The notes: generated by a model from the letters alone, not told the origin. DNA of 64,000 bases from Microvirga brassicacearum (GCF_008757455.1 NZ_VCMV01000079.1:200-64199), one strand, 5' to 3'; shown: positions 53,329 to 63,003, numbered from the stretch's first letter. A program made the numbers and translations.

Positions 53329-53751
53329 TCAGCGGCGAGCCGTCTTCTCGCGGTTCCGGTCGTGCAGCTCGGCTACCTCCGGTGTCAGAGCCTCTGCGAA
53401 ATCGGCCATTTCATAGACCGGGCGGATCTCGATCTCGCTCGGACCCGGCATGGGATTGGGACAGCGCTTCACCCACTCGACGGCTTCAGCCATATCCCGC
53501 ACCTGCCAGAGCCAGAAGCCCGCGACCAGCTCGCGCGTTTCGGCGAAGGGCCCATCGACGACGGTGCGGCTTGGCCCTTCGAACGCCACGCGTTTGCCCT
53601 GAGCCGAGGGCTTCAGACCCTCGCCGGCCAGCATGATGCCGGCATTGACCAATTCCTCGTTGTACTTGCCCATGGCTTCAAGAAGCGTTGTCGAAGGCAT
53701 CAGACCTTCTTCGCTGTCCTTCGTCGCCTTCACCAGAACCATCACGCGCAT
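53329..53751 (-). CDS. YciI/DGPF domain protein, partner of the ECF sigma factor
   Basis: 140 residues. The DGPF core VVDGPFAETRELVAGFWLW names the family and is followed by ALTPEVAELHDRN. Many such proteins are encoded beside ECF42 sigma factors and are thought to be regulated by them or to act as accessory factors. The sigma gene lies about 220 bases downstream on the same strand. No catalytic site is proven for the family; YciI-type proteins are small alpha/beta dimers with a His/Asp pair. Confidence 0.88.
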   Translation of the reverse strand: MRVMVLVKATKDSEEGLMPSTTLLEAMGKYNEELVNAGIMLAGEGLKPSAQGKRVAFEGPSRTVVDGPFAETRELVAGFWLWQVRDMAEAVEWVKRCPNPMPGPSEIEIRPVYEMADFAEALTPEVAELHDRNREKTARR

Positions 53752-54005
53752 TGTCTTGTCTCCTCTGACATGGAGAGACCGCAGCGGTCTCCCTGCTGTT
53801 ACGACGAACAGAAGACGCGGAAATCGACACCCCGTCGAAGTTTTTTTTGGTGAGTTGAGTAATCAATATTCTGCCGCTTAAATGGACCCGGACTGGCGGG
53901 ACGGATAGGCGGTCGATCCGATGCACATTCAGCCTAGCGGTGCGTTGCCGCTATTGCTCCCCAAGGCATCGGTTATGCGTTCATCCTCCTTCGTTGTACC
54001 CAAAC

Positions 54006-54692
54006 ATGCTTGAGAGTGGATCCGTGCGGAGAATTTCTGCGATTTGCGCCGTTTTATTGGCTATCGTGATCTATCCAATGTTCGCATCAGGCCAGTCCAT
54101 GAACGAAACCAAACTGCATACGGCGGCTGCGAACGATGATGTCGCGGCGATCAGGGACCTTCTGTCGAAGGGAACCAACATCGAGGCGAGCGACGGAAAT
54201 GGACGCACGGCGTTGTTGGTGGCGACCCACGGAAACAAGGTCCACGCCGCCAAAGCGCTGATCCAAGCCGGCGCCGACGTCAACGCCAAGGACAATATCA
54301 ATGACAGTCCATACCTCTATGCAGGTGCGCGTGGTCATCTTGAAATCCTCAAGATGACGCTCGCGCATGGCGCGGATCTCAAGAGCACCAATCGATATGG
54401 CGGCACTGCGCTGATTCCCGCATCGGAGCGCGGCCATGTCGAGACGGTGCGGACGCTGATCGAGGCCAGAATCGATGTCGATCATGTCAACAACCTCGGC
54501 TGGACGGCGCTTCTCGAGGCCATCATCCTCAGTGACGGTGGCGTGCGACACCAGCAGATCGTCGACCTGCTCGTAAGAGCCCGCGCCAATGTAAACCTTG
54601 CGGACAAGGAAGGCGTCACCCCGCTCCAACACGCCCGTAAGCACGGCTACGCCGAGATCGAGAAGATCCTCATCGCCGCGGGCGCTCGCTAG
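54006..54692 (+). CDS. Exported ankyrin-repeat protein
   Basis: 228 residues. A signal peptide is visible (VRRISAICAVLLAIVIYPMFASGQ). A GTG at 54024 with GAGAG upstream is an equally good start to the ATG at 54006. It is followed by five or six ankyrin repeats (for example NGRTALLVATHGNKVHAAKALIQAGADVN and YGGTALIPASERGHVETVRTLI). It should be a periplasmic protein-binding scaffold. No membrane segment apart from the signal. The neighbours give no clue to its partner. Confidence 0.85.
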   Translation: MLESGSVRRISAICAVLLAIVIYPMFASGQSMNETKLHTAAANDDVAAIRDLLSKGTNIEASDGNGRTALLVATHGNKVHAAKALIQAGADVNAKDNINDSPYLYAGARGHLEILKMTLAHGADLKSTNRYGGTALIPASERGHVETVRTLIEARIDVDHVNNLGWTALLEAIILSDGGVRHQQIVDLLVRARANVNLADKEGVTPLQHARKHGYAEIEKILIAAGAR

Positions 54693-54788
54693 AGAGGCGA
54701 GAGCGTTCCGCTGTCAGCAACATCGCGAAAACTGCCGCCAGTGAACCCAACACAATCTAACGATGTCGAAGAGGGGCACTTCGGGATC

Positions 54789-55769
54789 TCATTCGATCAC
54801 CACATCAGCACCGCTGATCAGCGAGGGCGGTACGGTGACCCCGAGGGTGCTGGCCGCCTTCAGATTAACAAACAGTTCCACTTTTGTGACCAGTTGGACT
54901 GGAAGGTCAGCAGGCTTCTCGCCATTCAGTATTCGTCCGGCGTAGACGCCGGCGCGACGATGCGATTGCGTAAAATCGCCTCCGTAGCTCATCAAGCCGC
55001 CTGCGATCGGGAAGTCGCGTGTTTGAGTAATTGCAGGCACCGCATAGCGAACGGCCAGCGCGGCCAGCCGCTGACTGCGGAAAGCAAAGTAAGGGTCGGA
55101 GGTAAACACAAGCCCTCCGACCTGGAGCTGAGACACGGATGAGAACACGGCGTCGAACTCTGGTTCGGTGCTGGCGCTCAGAACATGAAGCTGTAACCCG
55201 AGAGCAGCGGCTGCCATATGAAGGTTCCTCAACTGTGTATCGGCAGTCGGGCTGGTCGGGTTGGCGACAACGGCGAAGCCGGCAGCGGCTGGCAGCACCT
55301 CGTGCATAAATTCCAGCCGCTTGCGTGAGACTTCAACGCTCAGGCTCGATACACCGGTAAGGTTCCCTCCTGGCCGCGACAGGCTGTCCACCACTCCTAA
55401 TGCGACAGGGTCGCCGCCCATCTCGAAGACAATCGTTTTTGTCGCCGTGGCCGATTTCGCCGCGAGTGCTGCGGGAGCGCCACCTGACGCGACGATGACG
55501 GCCACCTTCCGATTAGCCAGATCTGCCGCAAGCGCAGGCAATCGATTGTACTGGCCTTCCGCCCATCGATACTCGATCGCAACATTGCGACCCTCGACAA
55601 ATCCGCTCTCGGCCAGGCCATCGTGGAAAGCCTTCAGGCGACTGGCGAAGGGCTCAGGTGACTCAGGAGCAAGATACCCGATGACCGGCAGCGGCGGTGA
55701 TTGAGCGCGTACCGGGAGGGTCAACGCTGCCGCTCCGCTGATCAACGTGAGGAGATCGCGCCGCCTCAT
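54789..55769 (-). CDS. ABC-type substrate-binding protein (ABC_sub_bind / TrpX-like family)
   Basis: 326 residues with an RR-type signal (MRRRDLLTLISGAAALTLPVRAQ), possibly Tat-exported. The start PLPVIGYLAPE and LKAFHDGLAESGFVEGRNVAIEYRWAEG, then GVSSLSVEVSRKRLE, are the standard features of the periplasmic-binding-protein-like group often annotated as ABC transporter substrate-binding proteins. No permease or ATPase gene is nearby, so it is an orphan; the ligand is unknown. Confidence 0.85.
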   Translation of the reverse strand: MRRRDLLTLISGAAALTLPVRAQSPPLPVIGYLAPESPEPFASRLKAFHDGLAESGFVEGRNVAIEYRWAEGQYNRLPALAADLANRKVAVIVASGGAPAALAAKSATATKTIVFEMGGDPVALGVVDSLSRPGGNLTGVSSLSVEVSRKRLEFMHEVLPAAAGFAVVANPTSPTADTQLRNLHMAAAALGLQLHVLSASTEPEFDAVFSSVSQLQVGGLVFTSDPYFAFRSQRLAALAVRYAVPAITQTRDFPIAGGLMSYGGDFTQSHRRAGVYAGRILNGEKPADLPVQLVTKVELFVNLKAASTLGVTVPPSLISGADVVIE

Positions 55770-56023
55770 TCGATAGGCTTTCTCGCGCGAGAGCGGACTC
55801 GAAACGTGAAGTGGGCCATCATGTGGTCACCCCGAAGCGCTCGTGTGAACCCGACGAATTTGGCGGCATGATAGCCGCAAAGCTTGCGCCCCGAAACCGA
55901 TTTGACTGATCCGAATGGGCCATGATCGGGCCATTCACGCCGAGGCGGCTCGCTGGAGAATGTCCCTACCGTTTCTCGGGGTATGGTAGGACGCAAGCGA
56001 CGCACCTCGGCGGCACATTTCAG

Positions 56024-57778
56024 TTAAGTCGTTACGGTGGCATCGGCCCGTTCTTCGAATGGCATGCCGTACACGGGCAGCTTCTCGTCGTAGCCCTTGA
56101 TGGGTCGCAACCCGAGCGGGATCAAGGCGCGCTTTCCTTTCACGGCTTCGGCAATGGCGACATCTGCCAGGATTTCCCGGTCCGCCGCTGAGGCACACAA
56201 ACGGGCGGCGAGGTTCACAACGCTGCCGATGGCGGTGTACTCGAACCGGCTCTCGTATCCGATCCGCCCGACCGTGGCGGGTCCCATGGCTAGGCCGACT
56301 CCGAACCCGATCCGCTGACCTCGCGCTCTCCAGCCGACGATGAGCTCCTGCACACTCTGCTGCATCTCCACCGCAAGGTCGACCGCCCGGAGGGCCGGCT
56401 CCTCGATCGGAACGGGAGCGTTCACGAGCACCATCAGGCCGTCGCCTGAGAAGCTCGTAAGTGTTGCGGCATATTTCGTGATGATCCGGCCAAGGGCATC
56501 GTAATACTCCGAGAGCACGCTCATCACCTCATCGGGCGTTGCTCTCGCGGAGAAGGCGGTAAATCCTCGCAGATCGCAAAACACCGCCACCACTTCGGTG
56601 CTGCGGCCCTCGAGCACGCCGTCGTCGCCTTTGCGGTCGACCAATTCGGCTACTTGGGGCGCCAAGAACCGTTTGAGTTTGGCGATACGTTCCTGGCGAT
56701 CCTGGGAGGTGGCGAGCTCGGCGGCCATGGTGTTGAAGCTGTCAGCCAGCCGCTGGAACTCATCGCCCGTTTCAATATGGATGCGGTGTTCGAAGTGCCC
56801 GGCGCCGATGCGTTCGGTGCCCTCCTCGAGCCGCCGGATTGGCTCGGTCATGCGGCTGGCCAGGACGTAGGCTAGCAAACCTGCGAAGGCGGCACCGGCG
56901 AGAAGAAGGCCTCCTGTCCTCCACAGGGCGGCATAGATGGGCCCGAAAGCCTCCGAAAGGGGTTGCGCAACGACGACTGTCCAGTCAGGGCCGGCAACGG
57001 GCGAGGCCGCGGCTGCAACCGCGTTTCCCTGTCCATCCCGACCTGTTGCGACATCCGCCCCGGCACGCCTAATCACCTCCCGGATTGCCCGAAAAGGAGC
57101 GAGGGTCGCCTCATCCGCCCCTCTCAGAACGAGGCTTATGTCCGGATGGGCCACGAGCCGTCCTGGGCGGTCGAGCACGAAGGCGTAGCCCGTTTCCCCA
57201 ACCTTGATGGCCGAGATCACGTCCCAAATCAGCTTCAGGTTCACCTCGGCGACAACCACCCCAACGGACGGCCGGTTACCGGCGATCGCAATTGTCAGGT
57301 AGGGTTCGGAATCTCGATAGTAGCGGACCTCGCCATACCAGAGCCGGCCCGCGCGAGCTCCCGCGACGGCCTCGTCGGCAGAGCGATCCGTTCGGCTCTC
57401 AGTTCGGTTCAGGCCGATGCGCGAGACATACATACGTTCGCGTCCGGTGCCATCGAGCAGGGTGAGGTTAACGATGGCGGGCACCTGTCGCAGCAGGCGC
57501 AGGGCATCGATCCGCCGCCGCTCGTCCGGTTCCACGCTCCAGGGGAGTTGAACCAGCCAGCCAAGTTGATCGGTGATGCCGTCGAGAAAGCCGTCGATCT
57601 TGGCCGCCGCGGACCTCGCCTCGACGCCTAGCAACCGGTCGAGCGTTGTCTGTTGATCGCGATAGCCGAACCAAGCCTCGCTGACGCCATTGGTTGCGAG
57701 TGGAATGACCACGGCCAGAAACAGCACGAGGAAATACTTCTGAAAGAGGCTGCGGAACCGGAAAGAATGCCTGTTCAT
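56024..57778 (-). CDS. Membrane-bound class III adenylate/guanylate cyclase with Cache sensor and HAMP
   Basis: 584 residues from the ATG at 57778. A first helix at about 15-35 (FLVLFLAVVIPLATNGV), a periplasmic sensor of about 250 residues resembling a dCache domain, a second helix (GGLLLAGAAFAGLLAYVLA), a HAMP linker (MTEPIRRLEEGTERIGAG), then the cyclase. Metal-binding VAVFCDLRGFTAFS and SGDGLMVL are present, and GVGLAMGPATVGRIG and EYTAIGSVVNLAARL follow the class III core. A periplasmic ligand would alter cyclic nucleotide synthesis. The binding-protein gene downstream is 255 bases away and may be unrelated. Confidence 0.9.
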   Translation of the reverse strand: MNRHSFRFRSLFQKYFLVLFLAVVIPLATNGVSEAWFGYRDQQTTLDRLLGVEARSAAAKIDGFLDGITDQLGWLVQLPWSVEPDERRRIDALRLLRQVPAIVNLTLLDGTGRERMYVSRIGLNRTESRTDRSADEAVAGARAGRLWYGEVRYYRDSEPYLTIAIAGNRPSVGVVVAEVNLKLIWDVISAIKVGETGYAFVLDRPGRLVAHPDISLVLRGADEATLAPFRAIREVIRRAGADVATGRDGQGNAVAAAASPVAGPDWTVVVAQPLSEAFGPIYAALWRTGGLLLAGAAFAGLLAYVLASRMTEPIRRLEEGTERIGAGHFEHRIHIETGDEFQRLADSFNTMAAELATSQDRQERIAKLKRFLAPQVAELVDRKGDDGVLEGRSTEVVAVFCDLRGFTAFSARATPDEVMSVLSEYYDALGRIITKYAATLTSFSGDGLMVLVNAPVPIEEPALRAVDLAVEMQQSVQELIVGWRARGQRIGFGVGLAMGPATVGRIGYESRFEYTAIGSVVNLAARLCASAADREILADVAIAEAVKGKRALIPLGLRPIKGYDEKLPVYGMPFEERADATVTT

Positions 57779-58225
57779 GACCACATGAGCGTCAGCCAAT
57801 CACGCCGAAGGCCCGCTGGAACCGTGAGGGCAGCATCGCGCGGCATCAAGACAGAAGGCAAGGCGATCATCGGGAGCCCTCGACCCGTAATATGCATGCC
57901 GTCGATTATGAGGCCCGGTGCGGCGCCTCGCCAGTGGTTTGTTCCCGCAAGCTGTAAGGGTTCCTAGGAAGGTCGTGGTCGAGCAGGCCGCTCTCTGAGG
58001 TCTCGGGCTCATCTATGCCGCCTTGTGGCGGACCTGCTGGGCATGCGCACCCTCGTCCCGCTGGGGGCGGGCGCGCCTAGGCGTGCGCAGCTGGATGACT
58101 TTTTGATCCGGTCCGTTGTCGCAGGCAATCTCTTCTGCGGGCGACTGACGAACTCTTAGAGAGTCCCCGCAACCTCATCTTGAAAGCTCGACCGGGCACG
58201 CCATTTCGGTAGGACGGAGAGAAGG
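57779..58225. other. Intergenic region with GC-rich dyads, no gene seen
   Basis: 447 bases between divergent genes. It contains hairpin CCGCC/GGCGG with loop TTGT (58018-58031) and a palindrome CGCCTAGGCG (58074-58083), neither followed by a T run. Translations in all frames lack features of a real gene. It must include the promoters of the cyclase and NfeD genes. Confidence 0.45.
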
Positions 58226-59608
58226 GTGTTCACCGCCCAGGCAGGTTTGATCGCAGCGGGTGTGACATTCGCTGCACTCTGTCCATCCATGGCCGCAGCC
58301 GAGAGCACCAGCCCGGCGGCGTCGGTTCCGCTGATCGCGATCGACGGACCCATCGGCCCCGCAACGGCTCGCCACGTCAAGGAAGGGCTTGCTACCGCAT
58401 CGGCGCGTCGGGCCGAAATCGTCATCCTGAGAATGAATACGCCGGGCGGTCTCGCCGACAGCATGCGTGACATTGTCGTCGACCTGCTGGCGTCGCCTAT
58501 CCCCGTCGTCGGGTTCGTCGCGCCGTCGGGCGCGCATGCCGCAAGCGCCGGGACCTATATTCTGTACGCGACGCACATCGCCGCCATGGCCCCGGGCACC
58601 AACATCGGTGCTGCGACGCCCGTGCAGATGGGGACGCCCTTGCCCGGTTTGCCTGAGGATCGCGACAAGGATGACAAGCCCGCGCAGAGCCCGTCGGCTC
58701 CCAAGGATGCTGCCATGGCGAAAGCGACCAACGACGCGGTCGCTTTCATCCGCAGCCTGGCGGAACTGCGCGGCCGAAACGCGGAATGGGCCGAGAAAGC
58801 CGTGCGGGAAGCCGCGACGGCTTCGGCCCAGGAAGCGTTGCAAGCACGAGTGATCGAAGTGGTGGCGCGCGACCCGGCTGATCTTCTCGAACGAATTGAA
58901 GGGCGCACGATCGAGGTGGCAGGAGTGCCGCGTCGTATCGCCACCAAAGGGCTTCCCGTCGAGGTTATCGAGCCAAGCTGGCTCAATCGCCTGCTCGCGA
59001 TTGTGACCAACCCGAACGTCGCTGTGATCTTGATGCTCGTCGGCATCTACGGGCTCATTTTCGAATTCTCAAACCCGGGATCGCTCGGTCCCGGGGTGGC
59101 TGGAATCATTTGCCTCACGCTCGGTCTCTACGCACTTAACCTGCTGCCGATCGACTACACCGGGCTGGCACTCATGCTGCTCGGCCTTGCGTTTCTCGTC
59201 GCAGAGGCCTTTACGCCGACCTTCGGTGTCCTCGGGCTGGGCGGGCTTATTGCCTTCGTTCTCGGTGCAGCCATCTTGATCGACGTCGATGCGCCTGGGT
59301 TCCAGCTGTCGTGGACGGTGATTGCTACGACGGCGCTGATGAGTTTGGGTTTGTTGACGCTCCTGCTCGGTTACGTCGTCCGCACTCGCCATAGTCCGCT
59401 GCGCGTCGGAACATCCACGCTGTTAGGGCAACGCGTCGAGGTCCTGGACTGGTCGGGCGAGGCGGGCCACGTTCTAGCAGAGGGCGAGCGGTGGCAGGCC
59501 CAAGGAGGTGATCCTCTTCAGACCGGTGACACCGCAGAGATCGTCGCTGTCAACGGTCTCACCCTGACGGTCCGAAAGCGCACAAGTCTCACAGCCGCGG
59601 GAGATTGA
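58226..59608 (+). CDS. NfeD family membrane-bound serine protease
   Basis: 460 residues from GTG, with GGAGAGAAGG just before it. A signal segment is followed by a ClpP/SppA-like protease domain with nucleophile Ser107 in AHAASAGTYI and Lys166 in AMAKATNDAV as the likely dyad. Next come four or five membrane helices (NVAVILMLVGIYGLIFEF and others) and a C-terminal OB-fold NfeD domain. Archaeal relatives cleave stomatin C-termini. The slipin gene follows 2 bases after the stop, which fits the well-known NfeD-slipin operon in membrane quality control. Confidence 0.92.
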   Translation: MFTAQAGLIAAGVTFAALCPSMAAAESTSPAASVPLIAIDGPIGPATARHVKEGLATASARRAEIVILRMNTPGGLADSMRDIVVDLLASPIPVVGFVAPSGAHAASAGTYILYATHIAAMAPGTNIGAATPVQMGTPLPGLPEDRDKDDKPAQSPSAPKDAAMAKATNDAVAFIRSLAELRGRNAEWAEKAVREAATASAQEALQARVIEVVARDPADLLERIEGRTIEVAGVPRRIATKGLPVEVIEPSWLNRLLAIVTNPNVAVILMLVGIYGLIFEFSNPGSLGPGVAGIICLTLGLYALNLLPIDYTGLALMLLGLAFLVAEAFTPTFGVLGLGGLIAFVLGAAILIDVDAPGFQLSWTVIATTALMSLGLLTLLLGYVVRTRHSPLRVGTSTLLGQRVEVLDWSGEAGHVLAEGERWQAQGGDPLQTGDTAEIVAVNGLTLTVRKRTSLTAAGD

Positions 59609-59610
59609 AG

Positions 59611-60429
59611 ATGCTCGTCCTCTATGCGCCGTTTATCGGTCTTGCCGTTGTCGTCGTCTTGTTCGTGGCGGCCGCTATCAAAATTCTGCGGGAGTATGAA
59701 CGCGGCGTCGTCTTCACCCTCGGTCGCTTCACCGGCGTAAAGGGGCCGGGGCTTATCATCCTCGTTCCCTTCATCCAGCAGATGGTCCGGGCGGATCTAC
59801 GCGTCGTCGTGCAGGATGTGCCGAGCCAGGACGTGATCTCGCGGGACAACGTCTCCGTAAAGGTCAATGCGGTTCTGTATTTCCGCATCGTCGATCCCGA
59901 ACGCGCCATTATCAAGGTCGAGAACTTCATGGCGGCGACGAGCCAACTCGCGCAGACGACACTGCGCTCCGTGCTCGGCAAACACGAACTCGATGAGATG
60001 CTCGCCGAGCGGGACCGGCTCAATGCCGACATCCAGACGATCCTCGATCAGCAAACCGACGCCTGGGGCATCAAGGTGACCAATGTCGAAATCAAACATA
60101 TCGACCTCGCCGAAAACATGATTCGCGCCATCGCCAAGCAGGCCGAAGCCGAGCGCCTCCGGCGTGCGAAAGTAATCAACGCGGCCGGCGAACAGCAGGC
60201 GGCCGAAAAGCTCGTCGAGGCGGGCCGGTTGCTGGCGCACGAGCCGCAGGCGATGCAGTTGCGCTATTTTGCGGCGTTGCACGACATTGCGAGCGAGCGC
60301 TCCTCGACGATTGTCTTCCCGCTCCCCACCGATCTTCTGTCGCATTTGCAGGCCCCGGCTGGGATCGTGCCATCACAACCGCCGGCGGAGCCAAGGGCGC
60401 GCGCGACCAGGCCGAAAGCGGCGGAGTAA
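59611..60429 (+). CDS. Slipin (SPFH/stomatin-like membrane protein)
   Basis: 272 residues from the ATG at 59611. One N-terminal hydrophobic segment (LVLYAPFIGLAVVVVLFVAAAI) leads to an SPFH/band 7 domain: ERGVVFTLGRF, VQDVPSQDVISRDNVSVKVNAV and LGKHELDEMLAERDRLN. A helical coiled-coil with AKQAEAERLRRAKVINAAGE follows and oligomerises the protein. It forms membrane-microdomain assemblies and is the usual partner and likely substrate of the adjacent NfeD protease. The C-terminal tail is Pro/Arg-rich. Confidence 0.93.
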   Translation: MLVLYAPFIGLAVVVVLFVAAAIKILREYERGVVFTLGRFTGVKGPGLIILVPFIQQMVRADLRVVVQDVPSQDVISRDNVSVKVNAVLYFRIVDPERAIIKVENFMAATSQLAQTTLRSVLGKHELDEMLAERDRLNADIQTILDQQTDAWGIKVTNVEIKHIDLAENMIRAIAKQAEAERLRRAKVINAAGEQQAAEKLVEAGRLLAHEPQAMQLRYFAALHDIASERSSTIVFPLPTDLLSHLQAPAGIVPSQPPAEPRARATRPKAAE

Positions 60430-60472
60430 CACTAGAGGAGCGCGCGATCGCCTGCCGCACGAACCGACAAGG

Positions 60473-61720
60473 CTACGCGGTTCGCCCGAGTACTCTACGC
60501 TCGATGAATTCCGCCGCGGCCGTGACGGCATCTTCCTGACGGATCGCGGCGCCGAGCGCCGCTGCCCGGTCGCGCATCTGCGGGTCGTCCATCGCGGCGA
60601 TTGCCGCCGCGAGACTTTCTGCTGACAAGGTCTTCCGATCGAGAGTCGGCGGCCCTGCACCCAGCTCAACGATGCGTCTTGCCCAGAAGGGCTGATCGCC
60701 GAAGAAGGGGCAGATAGCAGCCGGTTTCCCAGCGCGCAGCGACGCCGCTGTCGTTCCTGCGCCGCCATGATGGACAGTGGCTCCGACCCGTGGAAGCAGC
60801 TTGTCGTGCGGCGCGCCCGTAAAGATGTGGACTTTGGCGGAAGTGCTCTCTGACCCAAGTGCCCCGCCGCCCGTCGCCAACAATCCGCGCTTCCCCACTT
60901 TCGCGAGTGCTTCGATGACCATTGCCGTGAATCTCTGCGGGTCGAGCCCAGGCATGCTGCCGAAGCCGACATAGATCGGCGGTTCGCCAGCATCGAGAAA
61001 TGCCGCAAGGGCTTCGTCGGGCCGCCAGTCCTCGCTGTCGAGGAACCAGTAGCCGCTGACCAGGACATCACGGCCCCAGTCGGGCGGCACTGGAACGACC
61101 TGCGGGCTGTAGGCATAAAGCGTACCCGATGGCGCGCCAACAGAAGTGCGAGGGCCATGCAAGCCCACCCACGTCTCCCGCCACTCGCGGATCAGTTTGC
61201 CGAACAGGAAACCCGGTGCCTTGATGGCGAGGGCGTGGCTGACCCTGTTAAGCGGCCCCAAGGAAGCGAACGGCAGCATCGGGCTCGGGAAGGCGGCGGT
61301 CGGCGTGAAGCCGGGCAACGGCGACGCAAGGATGAAGGGACATCCCAGGGCCTCGGCCATGTGCGGCGCCGCAATCGACTTCGGATGGTAGATGACGGCA
61401 TCGGGTGCGAAGGCCTTCACCGCTGCCCATTCCGCATCCAGCAGGTCGCGCATCAGGGGACGCACATGCTTCAGGAGCTTGAATCCGGCACTGAAGCCTC
61501 GACCGCCAGCGATCGCCGCTTTGCCTTCCGGCGTGTCCATCAGCTCCAGAAATTGTCCCGGGAGCGCACCAAAGGCGATGCCGCGCCCCCGGATCATAGT
61601 CTCGAACTGAACCGGCGCCGCGATCTGCACTTCGTGGCCGCGCCTGACCAGCTCCAGCGCCAGGGCGACATAAGGTTGAACATCGCCTCTCGTGCCGAGC
61701 GTCTGGATCGCTACGCGCAT
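60473..61720 (-). CDS. Family 1 (UDP-glycosyltransferase-like) glycosyltransferase
   Basis: 415 residues. The ATG at 61720, preceded by CAGGACGAGAG, gives MRVAIQTLGTRGDVQP, the standard start of bacterial sterol/macrolide-type glycosyltransferases. The C-terminal domain has VGFGSMPGLDP and the signature PHDKLLPRVGATVHHGGAGTTAASLRAG, with HHGGAGT contacting the nucleotide diphosphate. It would move a sugar from an NDP-sugar to a lipid or small hydrophobic acceptor. The alpha/beta hydrolase gene lies 21 bases upstream and is probably co-transcribed. Confidence 0.9.
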   Translation of the reverse strand: MRVAIQTLGTRGDVQPYVALALELVRRGHEVQIAAPVQFETMIRGRGIAFGALPGQFLELMDTPEGKAAIAGGRGFSAGFKLLKHVRPLMRDLLDAEWAAVKAFAPDAVIYHPKSIAAPHMAEALGCPFILASPLPGFTPTAAFPSPMLPFASLGPLNRVSHALAIKAPGFLFGKLIREWRETWVGLHGPRTSVGAPSGTLYAYSPQVVPVPPDWGRDVLVSGYWFLDSEDWRPDEALAAFLDAGEPPIYVGFGSMPGLDPQRFTAMVIEALAKVGKRGLLATGGGALGSESTSAKVHIFTGAPHDKLLPRVGATVHHGGAGTTAASLRAGKPAAICPFFGDQPFWARRIVELGAGPPTLDRKTLSAESLAAAIAAMDDPQMRDRAAALGAAIRQEDAVTAAAEFIERRVLGRTA

Positions 61721-61741
61721 ATCTCTCGTCCTGGACACTGC

Positions 61742-62383
61742 TTACAGTTCAATTCTGTCCGCCCAACCGGAGACGGTTTCCGCCATTGTTCTCAGATGAT
61801 CGCCCGCAGAAAAGCCCGAGATGCTCTTTCGCGGCTTCAGGTCATGATCGCCGTCTTCCAGCCAGAGGATCTCGATGGTTTTTGAGAGGTCGTAGGTTGA
61901 TACCTCCTCTCGGGTCCCGAAGGGATCTCGTGTCCCTTGCACGATGAGCGTCGGGGTCTTCAATTCAGCCAGATGGGCCGTGCGCAACTGGTCGGGCTTG
62001 GCCGGTGGATGGAAGGGATAGCCGAGGCACAGCAGACCAGCGATCCGGCCGGTCGCGTGGAGGTCATCGGCGATCATGCTCGCGACGCGCCCGCCCATCG
62101 ACTTGCCGCCGATGATGAGCGGTCCATTCGTCTCGAGTGCATTGATCGCAGCGATGTATTCCGGCTGGAGCTTCTCTGCACGCGGCGGCGGCTTGCGGCC
62201 CGTCTCGCTCCGACGGCTCGCCATGTAGCCAAATTCGAAGCGGGCGACGCGGAAGCCTGATCCCGCCAGACTTTCCGCAATCGCCGTCATCGAGACGGAA
62301 TCCATCGGGGCGCCGGCACCGTGGGCGAGGAGGATCGTATGTTTTGCCTGAGCAGGCCCGTCGATCAGGAACGCCGTCGCCAT
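61742..62383 (-). CDS. Alpha/beta hydrolase of the TEX30/KANL3-like family
   Basis: 213 residues. ILLAHGAGAPMDS supplies the oxyanion turn, GGKSMGGRVAS the nucleophile elbow (Ser in GxSxG), TPTLIVQGTRDPFG the Asp and WLEDGDHDLKP the His. This compact form is shared with animal TEX30 and with many bacterial dienelactone-hydrolase-like proteins; the substrate is unknown. It is followed 21 bases later by the glycosyltransferase gene. Confidence 0.88.
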   Translation of the reverse strand: MATAFLIDGPAQAKHTILLAHGAGAPMDSVSMTAIAESLAGSGFRVARFEFGYMASRRSETGRKPPPRAEKLQPEYIAAINALETNGPLIIGGKSMGGRVASMIADDLHATGRIAGLLCLGYPFHPPAKPDQLRTAHLAELKTPTLIVQGTRDPFGTREEVSTYDLSKTIEILWLEDGDHDLKPRKSISGFSAGDHLRTMAETVSGWADRIEL

Positions 62384-62451
62384 TCAAACCCCTCATGTTG
62401 CCCATTGACCAATTGCGAGTTCGCCTCGCGATCTGATGTGGCGGCTGCCCC

Positions 62452-63003
62452 TCAATCAGCAGCGTCGCGCCGCAGCATGATGACCTCGTGGTCCATATAG
62501 GTCGTGCGCGAAAATTCGCGGTATCCGCATTTGTGCGCCACACGCAGCGACGCAAGGTTTTCTGGCGAGATGATACACGCTGTCGAGGGAGCCAATTGAC
62601 ATTGTTCGCTCCACGAAAGTACGGCGCCGATCGCCTCTGTCGCATAGCCTTTGCCGTGCATCGCGGGATCAAGAGCCCAACCGATTTCGGGAGCGCCGTC
62701 GAGCGAAGGCTCGATACTTCGCTTGAAGTTCCCGAAGCCCACATCACCGATAAATCGGCCGGATATTTTCTCCTCGATGGCCCAATAGCCAAAGCCGAGG
62801 AGGTGCCAATGCCCGGCATAGCGCAAGATCCGCGACCAGCTTTCCTCTCTGGTGGACGGCTTCCTGGTGATATGCGCGACGACGATCGGATTGCTCCACA
62901 TGACGAAGCTCGCATCAAGATCCTGAATGCGGTGGCCCCGCAGGATCAGGCGCTCCGTTTCAAGCGCAGGGGCCTCTGTCATTGATGGTTTCATTCCGAC
63001 CAT
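62452..63003 (-). CDS. GNAT family acetyltransferase (RimJ/RimL-like)
   Basis: 183 residues. ETERLILRGHRIQDLD starts the RimJ-type fold, EIGWALDPAMHGKGYATEAI is the acetyl-CoA loop, and NLASLRVAHKCGYREF the closing motif. Three in-frame ATGs (63003, 62994, 62982) are possible; the first has AAGAG close by and is used, but the protein body starts at the third. It may acetylate the N-terminus of a protein or a small amine. Confidence 0.87.
   Translation of the reverse strand: MVGMKPSMTEAPALETERLILRGHRIQDLDASFVMWSNPIVVAHITRKPSTREESWSRILRYAGHWHLLGFGYWAIEEKISGRFIGDVGFGNFKRSIEPSLDGAPEIGWALDPAMHGKGYATEAIGAVLSWSEQCQLAPSTACIISPENLASLRVAHKCGYREFSRTTYMDHEVIMLRRDAAD

Noticed and set aside
58018..58083. 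Hairpins upstream of the NfeD gene as a terminator
   Set aside because: No T run on either strand and no transcript known to end here; kept only as a note on the gap.
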